From positions 1 through 64,000 of the forward strand of contig CAJVPJ010000008.1 in assembly GCA_910592205.1 (NCBI GenBank): 64,000 nucleotides of DNA, read 5' to 3'. The position numbers and the translations under genes are program-made. A model generated the notes under the pieces. The model made no database searches. It was not told the origin of the DNA and saw nothing but the letters and a program-made list of their open reading frames with translations. This stretch comes from Paraglomus occultum. Its lineage: Eukaryota; Glomeromycota; Glomeromycetes; Paraglomerales; Paraglomeraceae. Below are positions 21,862-31,680 of this stretch, piece after piece (positions within the stretch are counted from its first letter, which is position 1; each line of letters opens with the position of its first letter).

Positions 21862-23220
21862 AAATGGCTTGTTACAAATATAAAAAAAATAACAAAGTTA
21901 CTGATTCAATAATAAATTTATGAGATGAATGAGCAACAGATGCTGATGCTGTATTGGAGAATTTAAAAGGAGAAGGTGCTAAGTTAGGTAAGAAAGTTGA
22001 TGAATTAAGAGAATTAGTGCTAGACAAATCAAAGTCAATGACGAAAAACAAGCAGCTGAGAAAGTAAAAGAAGATGCTAAAGTAATCACTTAATTTAAAG
22101 CTCTGCAGGATAATATAGGCAAGAGAACTTATAAAGAACTATTGTTTATGCATAATATTTTGGGATGGATTAAAAAGTGAGAAGCATTAAAAATGGATGC
22201 TACTTTTAATCCTGATGCAGAAATAGCAGCTTTGGATGCTGCTGAAAACTGCTAATCAAGGTAAACTAGCTAAATATAATAATTGAGTTGGGAATGGTAC
22301 TTTCTTTACTGAAAGATTAGAGAAATGAAAAAGTGATGATGGTAAATTCTTTAATGAGGAAGCAGTAAGAAATTATTTAAGTGAAATCAAAGATTTCTTA
22401 GAATCAGTGGGACAGGGATTAGATCTGGTAGAACAAAATGAGTTAGATCAAATTAATCATTATATTAAGCATGGTCCAATTCCTCCTGAAAAGAGAATTC
22501 TTCCAATTACAATGGAACTAAAAGGAGCTTTAGGAGTCAAAACTAATGTGTTTAGTGATCTAACTAAAAAATGAATTGCTTATTCGCAAATATTGATTTT
22601 AAAATTGAGACCAGTGAAATTAAAAAACTGGCTGACAAAGTTAATGGTAAAGGAGCTAAAATCAAAACTCCAACTTTAGTTAAATACTGTAAAGAAGTCT
22701 TGGCTAAAAGGTCTGAATTAGTAGAAGATGATACTTATGGCCTTCCCCAAGCCAATGCCAACAATCAAGAGTGATTAGATTGATTCTTTACTTGAGACCC
22801 TGAAATAGTGGTAGAGACTATTGCATTACAGGAATTAGAAGTGGATAGTAAGCTTAAAGAACAAATCCTAAAAGAGATGGAAGATTACAAAGATGGTGGC
22901 AAAAGGCTAGATAATAATAAATCTAAATATGGGAATGGGAAAGAATTTACTGAAGAAGGAATCATTAAGTACTATGCTGAAAAGTTAGGTGGACAAAATC
23001 ATGCTAAAAAGTGATATGAAAAACCTTTTGAGGATAATAAACAAGAAGGTTTCTGAAGAAGTAATAATAATAATCCTTCAGTTTGAGTAAGTGGAATTGC
23101 TTTGTTTCTATTAAGCAGAACAGTTATTTGAGCTATTTGAAAAAGAAAAACCTTGCTCAATGATGAAACTCCCCTGCTGAACTAGTACTAGAAGAAGATG
23201 ATGAAGAGGATGATGATTAA
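21862..23220 (+). pseudogene. Mollicutes-code (TGA = Trp) ORF, frameshifted, probable MRE-derived
   Basis: In the standard code this stretch is a row of short frames. If TGA is read as Trp it becomes one long lysine/glutamate-rich protein of ~450 aa, with about 15 in-frame TGA codons in plausible positions (e.g. 21921, 21930, 22178, 22284, 22326, 22772). Frames change near 22030, 22245 (in a run of A), 22585 and probably 23145, and a TAA stands at 22091, so it is decayed or error-rich. Near the C-terminus WVSGIALFLLSRTVIWAIW forms one membrane span, followed by basic residues and an acidic EEDDEEDDD end at 23220. The strand is A-rich, as in Mollicutes coding DNA. The product family is unknown. 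The origin, a Mycoplasma-related endobacterium of the fungus, is inference. Confidence 0.72.
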
Positions 23221-23235
23221 TAATGATTTGATTGT

Positions 23236-23493
23236 TTATTCTACCAGTCTTCTTTTCTTTCTTGGTTCATCATAAGTTGGTGTTAATGTTCATTTACTAG
23301 TCATAATTTTCCTTTCCTCTTGGTAAATTTTATAAGTAATTTTTTCTTGATCTAGATATTCCTGGAGAGTTTGGGTATTATTGATTTTAAAAACGTAGGG
23401 AGCAATTTTTTCTCCTTGAGCTTTCTTTAAAATACTTCTAATGGTGCTGTAGTTCTTGGGTTCCATAGTGGACTTAATGTAAATTAATTTCAT
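23236..23493 (-). CDS. small Mollicutes-code ORF (TGA = Trp), 85 aa
   Basis: The frame starts with ATG at 23493. In the standard code it stops at 67 aa at a TGA (~23290), but with TGA = Trp it runs on to a TAA at 23238..23236, adding a basic tail (EPRKKRRLVE) for 85 aa. The composition is lysine/isoleucine/tyrosine-rich and soluble. It converges on the larger broken frame, with the two stops only 15 bases apart, an arrangement typical of compact bacterial DNA. No family was recognised. It has no frameshift, unlike its neighbour. Confidence 0.55.
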
Positions 23494-23798
23494 ATTAATA
23501 TTTTTTATATAGAGATAATCCTATATTAATCCTGCTATGGTTTATATTCATCACATTCTGGTATGATAATGAGAACATTAAAATGAACAAATCCCCATAA
23601 GTTATCATTATTATTATAAACAAGCACCATTATTACATTCAAAATGTTATTAGTCAAATTAGTTAACTTTCAGCCACATCAGCCTCACATTTATGTCACA
23701 TAATAGAATGTTCACTTTGTCTGGTTTTGTTGCAGTCTGCCCCATATTAATATGTGGAATGCCATATTAATATAAAACAAAATTCCAACTGAACATAC
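23494..23798. other. AT-rich spacer after the Mollicutes-code segment
   Basis: No gene seen. Stops are present in all frames under both codes. The right boundary of the presumed insertion should lie within or just before this stretch. Confidence 0.4.
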
Positions 23799-24161
23799 CT
23801 AAGTCCAAGAAGTTGACACTTTTGTATTTAAACTCAAAGTTGAAGTGCTTTGGCTTTTTACCACACCTAGTATCAGCCAGTAAAAGATCAACATAACCAG
23901 AGCCAGTGTACTCTTTTGCACCATGACAAGCACTGCAACTTCTGTATTACTTATTTTCTTGGACTCGAAATACGTTGCACCGGAAAATTTGATTATATGG
24001 TCATATGGTCCTGTAAAGGTTTTATCTTTCATTTCATTAAAAAATCTTGATGCATCATAGTATGTACTTGTCCCCATCCCATTCGCTTTTTCTTCAAGAT
24101 ATGTTCGAAGCATAGTGGAGTAGCTTCCACGATTCCAGTTCTTCGTGTCGTAAACCTTCAA
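23799..24161 (-). pseudogene. broken gene fragment, possible PD-(D/E)XK nuclease-like protein
   Basis: The first ~75 codons (TYYDASRFFNEMKDKTFTGP, then DHIIKFSGATYFESKK) are protein-like. Near 23930 the meaningful frame shifts by one base. The new frame reads GAKEYTGSGYVDLLLAD, then CGKKPKHFNFEFKYKSV. The spacing of GxGYVDLLL and FNFEFK resembles the D and (D/E)xK strands of PD-(D/E)XK nuclease-fold proteins. No splice sites explain the shift, so it is probably a pseudogene. The fragment has neither a clear start nor a complete C-terminus. The family assignment is tentative. Confidence 0.45.
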
Positions 24162-24792
24162 TTGTTCCTGCTACATGATCTGATAATTCTGGTTTTCCGC
24201 AACATATTCGTTTTTTATAAGGTGGCGGTAAATCTATAATAGTAAATAAATATTAAAAATACAACGTGGATTAACACTCCCTCACGTAAATAGAGGGGAG
24301 GCAGACTAAGACGAGAGGCACTACACGCCCATGTACCGGACGGCGAACCCTTATTTCTCAGAAGGTTGGCAACGGTTCTTTAAATTCTATAAACGAATAC
24401 AATAAAAAAATCCTATCCTGTTGACATCCATAATTAGATACTAGATACATATATAAACAGGTTGATTAGAAGCCTTTGTAAATCTAGCAGGATAAATGTT
24501 TTATACTATACCCAAGTTGTTTGGCGCAATAAAGGAATAATAGATGTGGTGTTAGAGTCCGAGAAGTGTTTTGATTTAGAGATCAATTAATATTAAATTA
24601 CGCGTCTATTACTCTTTATTATTATTATGCAGATCTGACGACAACTCGTGACTTATAGTCACTCTGACACACGTGATCACATAGTACCTTCTGACAACAG
24701 AAATAAGAAACTCGCCACCACCGTCGTCAACCTGATATATGGTATGTTGCATGTGGCCTGACGACAGAAATTGGCCACCGTCGTCACCTGAG
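24162..24792. other. repeat-like non-coding stretch
   Basis: Contains diverged direct copies of a phrase around GACGACAGAAAT/CTGACAACAGAAATAAG (near 24690 and 24750) beside CACCGTCGTCA and CACCACCGTCGTCAAC. No ORF of note. It probably holds remnants of a transposable element. Confidence 0.35.
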
Positions 24793-24820
24793 TGGGAATA
24801 ACATAATTATGTTATTCCCA
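24793..24820. repeat. perfect 28-bp palindrome
   Basis: TGGGAATAACATAA is followed immediately by its exact reverse complement. It lies 18 bases before the ATG of the NUMOD4-like ORF. Confidence 0.9.
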
Positions 24821-24837
24821 TTACAGCAAACATCGAA

Positions 24838-25278
24838 ATGGAGGTTTGGTTATCTATAGCAAATTCGGATTACTTTATTTCTAATCTTGGGCGTGTCAAA
24901 AATAAAAATGGTAGAATTTTAAAAAGATATATTCGCAAAGGCCATGATTATGTACAATTACAAACGTTTATTCCAAATCCGGAGAATAAGTCCCCAGGTT
25001 AATTATGTTAACGGAATCAGAGTGATAATAAAAATGTTAATTAGGTGTTTATAAATCATGATTGTGCTAATTTTAGACAAATCGTGCAAAAGACTGTAGA
25101 TGGTAACATTATTCAGGTTTGGGGTTCTATTCGCCTTGCAGGTGATAGTAATAGCTCTGAAGTGGCATCTTATTATTTTACTTATTACAATACTCGGGCT
25201 AGAATGAGTATATTATATAACATGTTAATGTGTGATGAAAAGGTAACAAATAAATTCAATTTAAGACTCGCATGTTAA
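24838..25278 (+). pseudogene. NUMOD4/NUMOD1-type homing-endonuclease-like remnant
   Basis: Two pieces. 24838..25002 encodes 54 aa starting MEVWLSIANSDYFISNLGRV, then KNKNGRILK, which matches the NUMOD4 pattern (W..I..(Y/F)..YxVSNxGRVxN..GR.LK). 25045..25278 holds IVQKTVDGNIIQVWGSIRLA, a NUMOD1-like helix-turn motif (Q.T.DG..I..W.SI..A). The HNH core expected between them is missing and a TAA separates the pieces. NUMOD modules bind DNA in homing endonucleases, and NUMOD/HNH proteins are expanded in some Glomeromycotina. This copy is degraded. Confidence 0.5.
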
Positions 25279-25578
25279 CACATTTTTTCTTGTTTAAAAA
25301 AAACCAATGGCTACATATTTTCTCACATAGTTCTTTTTTCTGTAATGCTGTCAAAGTAACGCGAGTTCGTTTATTTACACATCAACTTGATCTTTTCGTT
25401 TATTATTAAACTGCTAAGGCATAAGTTGACGTTTGTTAGTGTGTATAACGGCTCCGCTATAATATTAATTTTTAGTCTGAATCTCCGCAGTAAACGATTA
25501 CAGATCATCTGACTACATGTTTTTCAAATTTTTACTTTTTCACGAGTTTTTCTTTTTGTGCACGTTACTGCTTTTATC

Positions 25579-27526
25579 ATGCTCTCATGTCGATTTGTGA
25601 GAAGGACGTATGAGTGGCACCGGTTAGCTTATCCAATAGCAAGGAATATTTGGCATGCAAAACAAAGTAGAGAGGCTTCGTCGCTTACGGCGTCTTTCAA
25701 AAAGACTGGAAAGGTTTTGTTTCATGTTGACTTTTTCATTTGTTCGTGGTATCTTGACATTATTAACGCTCATGTGCGAATGAATAAAGGCGGCTTTAGG
25801 AACGAGTGCTGTTACTCACATAACCACTCTATCTAATGGAATACGTGTTGCAACGGAGAATACGCTTGGCCACTTTTCAGCAGTAGGCGTGTTTGTCGAC
25901 GCTGGTTCGCGATACGAGACTCCCCGTACTCTGGGTGTCAGTCATATACTAGATCGAATGGCTTTCAAGGTTATACAAATAGTTTTTAGTTATACCGAAT
26001 TGAAACGCAGCTTCAGAACGATTTAAATATTAAAATGCTAATGTTTGGTTAAATGTTAGTGTTATTCTTCACTTTTATTGCCCACTCATATTCTCTCCTA
26101 TTTCCACATTCCTATACAATTAACAGAGCACAAAGAACAGAACGTCAGCCCAATTGCAAAATGAATTAGAAGCATTATGCGGTAACGTAATGAGTACAAC
26201 TGGTCCCGAGTCAATGATCTATCAAGCAGCCATATTTCCGAAACGTCTCCCAAAGATTATGGAATTCTTTGCAGACGTGATAATCAATCCGCTCATACTT
26301 CCGGAGGAACTTGAAGAACAACAGCAGACGGCGCTCTACGAGATAAACGAAATATGGCAAAAACCCGATATGATACTGCCTGAACTAACGCATACAGTAG
26401 CATACAATAACAATACTTTGGGATTTCTGATGATATGTTCGGAAGAGAGACTAAGTGCGATGAAACCGACGATTATTCGGGAATATCTTGAAAGATGGTA
26501 TCGACCGGAGAGAATAGTGATAGCAGGAGCAGGCATTGAACACGAAGAAACGGTAAAATTGGCAGAGAAATATTTTGGAGCAATGCATAAATCAGTCGGT
26601 CCTACTCATCGCACTGTAGGGGATTCTCTTCTTGAGACCATTGCTGGCGTAAAACCGGCTGGAAAGCCTTCCTTATACAAGACTATTACTACAGCTGCAA
26701 CGTCCATATTACAAAGCGACAGTTCATCGTCTTCTCTATCACCTGCTCATGAGAAGGCTCATTACACGGGGGGGACTCTTTTGCTCGACGAACCTACGCT
26801 TCCATTTACTCATATGTATGTTGCATTTGAAGGTCTGTCTGTCCATGATCCTGATATATATATTCTTGCAGCATTACAAACGCTTCTTGGCGGAGGAGGA
26901 TCGTTCTCGGCAGGTGGACCAGGAAAGGGATTACATACTCGTCTATTTAAAAGAGTATTATCTCAGTATCAGTGGGTTGAGTCTTGCTTGTGTTTTAATC
27001 ATTGTTATACCGATTCTGGGCTATTTGGTATCATGATGTCGTATCGTCCCGAGTATAATTATCTTGCTCCAACGGTTATTGCAGAGCAATTTAATGCAGT
27101 TGCTAGTTTAGGGAATGGATGTGTGACTGAGGATGACTTGATGAGGGCAAAGAATCAGTTGAAGAGTAATTTGTTGATGAGTTTCGAGTCTAGAATGGTA
27201 CAACTTGAAGATATCGGACGGCAGGTGAGTAAGTGAGAATGCGGTAAACTATATTGTTAGCCTTGCTGAACTCGTGTTATCCTTGTTAGGTTCAAGTGAA
27301 TGGGTATAGGATTCCAGTAGAAGAAATGTGTGAAAAGATAGACCAAATCAATCTGGAAGATTTAGTACGAGTGGCACAAAGAGTATTCAGAGGGAATGTT
27401 TATAATGAGGGAAATGGTACTGGTGCCATCACTATTGTGGCGCAGGGTATGTTAACTGGTCTACCTAATGTTGAGAAACTATTTGAGGCCTCTGGGCTTG
27501 GCAGAAGTAGATCACGGTTTATTTGA
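25579..27526 (+). CDS. MAS2: mitochondrial-processing peptidase, alpha subunit
   Basis: Four exons join in phase 0: 25579..25713, 25790..25969, 26127..27224 and 27290..27526, giving 549 aa. It is an M16-family protein that pairs with MPP-beta in the matrix to recognise and cut presequences. A basic N-terminus (CRFVRRTYEWHRLAYPIAR) is a mitochondrial signal. TTLSNGIRVATE opens the first M16 domain. The zinc motif HxxEH of the catalytic subunit is replaced by HILDR, as expected for the alpha chain. The substrate-holding glycine-rich loop GGGGSFSAGGPGKGLHTRL is intact. The ATG at 25579 was chosen because the upstream frame starts only at a non-ATG codon. Confidence 0.95.
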
Positions 27527-27660
27527 CAAGTTTTGGCATAGGTAGTAGTGTATTATAAATGAATAAATAGCAATAGAAGAAATGGATAACACAACCTTGT
27601 TGTCGTTGGAATAGTCTTAATGATGATCCACAATGTAGTTGATTATTTTTGATGGATTGG

Positions 27661-28435
27661 TTACCTTGACGTTCTGTCCATACCGAATAATGTCGAGAGT
27701 ATACTTGTTCTGTTTGTCTCTACGATGCACCCATTCAATACCATTTCATCCAAAATAACATGAATTTTCTCCAGATTGAACATTATATCTAATTCACACT
27801 GAAAGTACTTGATTAATTTGCATTCATATAAGATCAAATGAGATCAATTTGCATCCTACTTACAACATTATCAAAGTACGTGTTTAACGTCTCTACACAA
27901 TTAGTCACGATTAATATCGAATTATCGACATTGACAGTTAACAACACAGTCGACAACTCACCAACAAACGCTTGAACGAATTCAAGAATAGCAAATTCAT
28001 TCTACAATGTGAGAGATAGTACAATTCATGAATACATACATACACAAAATGGCTCAATATTTTCGGTTTCCTACTCACTTCGTCTTCCTCAAACCCAATT
28101 AAAAAGAACAATGAGGCATATCTTCTATATGCTGATATACAAATAGTTCATTAAAGGATATTAATGACTCATCATATGCATACAACTATACTCACCTATT
28201 TTGTATGTCCTATACTCAAATAAAGAACACTGTAGGAGAGTTAATTGTTTGAAAACGAAGCCGTGTGATGACAAATAAAAATCTTAAATACCTGCTGTTC
28301 TCCACGCTTCAAACAACGACGTGATATTTCTGCTTCCATGACTTCCCTCTCTTCAGGCGGTACGGGAAACTCTGTATAATATCTAGAGAACCGCGTTTGA
28401 CCTTGCTTGTTAACAAGCAAAAAGAAACGGATCAT
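27661..28435 (-). CDS. AP4S1: AP-4 adaptor complex sigma subunit
   Basis: Six small exons join in frame: 28435..28292, 28229..28196, 28131..28079, 28001..27962, 27892..27864 and 27798..27661, giving 145 aa, the length of a sigma adaptin. [20 protein letters not shown] is the longin-fold start, [21 protein letters not shown] the central strand pair, and [19 protein letters not shown] the C-terminal helix. GQTR followed by SRYY, and [17 protein letters not shown], are closer to sigma-4 than to sigma-1/2/3 as I remember them. AP-4 sorts cargo at the trans-Golgi without clathrin and is missing from yeast and most Dikarya. The fourth intron, 27961..27893, is also open in frame, but removing it restores the conserved FVETL segment. 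Confidence 0.85.
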
Positions 28436-29190
28436 TTGCCAAGGTAGGTTAGGTATATGAGAAGTATGACAGTGTGTTGCGATTTTTATCATGAGCGATA
28501 ATTGATTACTATTGGTCAACAAAAACCTACACCCAAGTGGTCATTATCTTATCAAAAAGGAAGCTGGCATATTTTTTAAGGAAAAACTGGCTTTTCTTTC
28601 GAATTAATATAAAGTCCAGAAGGCAGAGCGTATGCAACTTTATAAGCAGTTTGGACGTAGTCATACTTTGTTGTCCAACTGTGCAAATTGTAAAATTATT
28701 GGTAAACCCAGCTTGCAACATTTTTATGTAAAACTTAAACAAATCTTTCTCTTTTGTTGCAGCATCGAATTGTAAAGGACAGAAATCTTGCTATTGTAAT
28801 AAATTGTATAGGTCTTTCTTTCTTTCTTTCTTTCTTTCTTTTTTTCAATTGTTATACACAAATAAAGGCTCACTATTTCATCAGATTCGTACTTAAATAC
28901 TTTTTTGCTTGAAGTTATCGCTCGCAGTATTTCAGGATGCAAATTTGAACCAGAAAAATGTCAATTTCGCATCACGCGGTAATACTATAGGCGAAGAAAA
29001 GTAGCGCAGTAAAAATTTATCCTTCGGATTTCATCTTAAGCCTGCCGCGAATAATGTAATTGCACGAAGTTTTGAAAAGAGCGCGCCACATTCTTGTCAA
29101 ATCATCAGGTGAAACCGTTTTTGTGTAATCCTTCTAACAAAATTTTTCTCTTTGGATCGACATCCTTCGCATTTTTACCATCATTTGAAC
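28436..29190. other. intergenic region with microsatellite
   Basis: Divergent promoter region between the AP-4 sigma and pescadillo genes. It holds a (TTTC)n tract at 28814..28842 and no convincing ORF. Confidence 0.6.
28814..28842. repeat. (CTTT)n microsatellite
   Basis: About seven perfect tetranucleotide units in the promoter region between two divergent genes. Confidence 0.95.
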
Positions 29191-29191
29191 G

Positions 29192-31636
29192 ATGGGGACA
29201 CTAAAGCAAAAGGGAAAATCAGGAGCTGCAACGAACTATATAACTCGCAATCAGGCTTTAAAGAAACTTCAAGTTACATTAGCTGACTTTCGGTATTGAA
29301 AATAGATTGTTTTTTGTTTTATTTCACTTCAAATTGACTCAATTCCGTTTCTTCTTTTAATGCACAAAGTCGCTTATGCATATTAAAAGGCATCTACCCG
29401 CGGGAACCGCGTTCGCGTAAAAAGGCCAACAACGGCAGCACCGCCCCAGCAACCTTTTACTACACGAAAGACATCCAGTATCTTCTTCATGAACCAGTGT
29501 TGAAAAAGTTTAGAGAACATAAGATTTTCCTGAAGAAATTAAGTAAAGCATTAGGGAAAGGGCAAATTAGCATCGCAAAAGGGTTAGAAGAGAGAAAACC
29601 GGTTTATAGACTGGATCATATTATTAAAGAGAGGTTTGTGTTTTTGAAAAGGAAATTAGAAAAGTATGATGCATACAATTAGGCAATGTCGCGTCATGTC
29701 GAAGACAAATTCACTCATTTTTTCGCATTTCATTCTCCATGCTTGTCCAATTTTATTTTCGGATACTCGGCATACGTTTAAAAGATACCCGACATTTACC
29801 GACGCCCTCCGCGACGTAGACGATGCCCTTTGCATGATATTCCTATTCGCAACGTTTCCCCGCACCGATAAAATCCAGATATCAACCGTCTCAAACTGTC
29901 AGCGACTATCTGCTGAGTTTCAGCATTATGTAATACATACGAGAAGTTTACGAAAGGTTTTCTTATCGATCAAAGGAATTTACTATCAAGCAGAGATTAA
30001 AGGACAGACTGTTACGTGGATCGTACCGTATTTGTTCAGTCAGAGGGTGAGTTTGGGTAAAAGAGAGTTACGTGAGTGCAGACATGACCCGGTTCATGTT
30101 ACAGTTTTCGTTACTTATGCTACCTTGCAAATATTTCAGGTCCCCGACGATGTAGACTTCCGCGTGATGTTAACTTTTCTTGAATTCTACCAAACTCTCC
30201 TCGGCTTCGTCCTGTACAAACTTTACGCAGATGAGAATTTAAAATACCCACCGATTATGGAGATCGACAAAGATGAAAGTGCTGCAGGGCTAGACGCATT
30301 GTTGATTGAGAGGGCAAGAATTGAAGAAAAAGTAGAAGAGAGGATGAAAGATAGAACAGCTGGAGATATTGAGGAGATTATTGAAAACGGACAGAATAAT
30401 GAAAATGTAAGTTTAGAGGTCTCAAGGTTAAGTCGGATTTTGCGTGATTGGTGGTGAGGAGTGAATTGACAATGGGAAGGGAGGTAGAACGTACAAGACT
30501 CTGAGATCCATAGAAAATAATTACGAGGCGTGACGCATCTTGTTATATCCGTGGTACAGATAAGAAAGAATTGTACTGATGCTGACACTATCCAAATATT
30601 AACTACACAGAAGCAGAAACTAAAATCTGAAGAAAGACTGAAGACTTTGCCAGAGAAATTACAAAAAATTCAAAACGACGATACTCCTTCTCTCCCTCCG
30701 ACTTTACCTTCGGAAGTACCCGAAGAAGATTTTGCTGATCCAACATCTTCGACCCCACAGATAACTTATCTTTCTCTTTCGAATTCTCTCTCTTCGCTAG
30801 CCACATTCCAAAATATCTTCTCCTCTCTAAAATTCTACCTCTCCCGAGAGGTACCCAGATATTCCCTTGAATTTGTGATAAAATCATTTGGAGGTGAAGT
30901 CGGGTGGGATAGCAGTGTGGGTGCGGGGTCGGCGTTTGACGAGAATGATGAGACTATTACACACCAAGTTGTGGATAGGCCAAATGTGGAAGAGAAATAT
31001 GAGAACAGAGTTTATATACAACCACAGTGGGTGTACGATTGTGTTAATGCAAGGAGATTATTGAAGGTTGGCTTGTACAGAGTCGGAAGACGGCTACCAC
31101 CGCATCTGAGTCCGTTTGCAGAGAGTAGAGAGGGTGACTATATGCCAAAAATTGTACAAGAGATGGAAAGCGAGGAAGAGGAGGGAGAGGAAGAGGAAGA
31201 AGAAATAATAGAAGCGGCAGAAGAGGGAGAGGAGGAAACGGATAAAGAAGTAAGTATACGCTGTTTGGATATTTATAATCTTGATGATTAGCAGATAACC
31301 ATAAAATCTAAATTCTCTTATCAGTCGTCGTCGTTAGAGGAAGACGAATTAACACACCAAAAAGAACTTGAAGCTGAAGCAGCAGGTATTTCCTATTCCG
31401 CTTCCAAATCATCCAAACCAAAATCCATTGCGGGCACGAAACGACCTCGCGAAGATGCAAATTCTGAAGCTAAAGAGCTGGCTAAGATCATGATGAGTAA
31501 GAAACATAAGAAGCTGTACGATAAAATACAGTACGGAAAAAACCAAAGACAAGAAAAAGCGAATCAATTAGAACGAAAGAAAGAGGAGTTAGAAAAGAAG
31601 AATAGAAAACGTAGAGACATTAAAAAAAATAGATGA
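29192..31636 (+). CDS. NOP7: pescadillo ribosome biogenesis protein
   Basis: Six exons join in frame: 29192..29292, 29370..29633, 29785..30046, 30140..30406, 30611..31249 and 31325..31636, giving 614 aa. It is the nucleolar PeBoW-complex member needed for 25S/5.8S rRNA maturation and 60S assembly. The N-terminal pescadillo domain includes [29 protein letters not shown], the DIQYLLHEP segment and [12 protein letters not shown] (across the exon 2/3 junction). A BRCT domain lies at residues ~330-430, ending in the [18 protein letters not shown] signature. The C-terminus is acidic (E-rich), then basic ([13 protein letters not shown]...KRRDIKK), as in homologs. The exon 5 acceptor was chosen because it keeps the frame. 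Confidence 0.94.
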
Positions 31637-31680
31637 CGAGTCGAAGGTGAAATAGTTTTATTTAATGTTGAGATACTCCT

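Noticed and set aside
21862-23220. Treating the segment as a spliced fungal gene
   Set aside because: The breaks are single TGA codons or one-base shifts with sense sequence running straight through them; there are no intron-length gaps with splice sites.
27864-28001. Reading AP-4 sigma exons 4 and 5 as one longer exon, since intron 4 is open in frame
   Set aside because: Keeping it inserts ~23 residues into the sigma fold; removing it at GTGAGT..TAG restores the conserved FVETL segment and the normal length.
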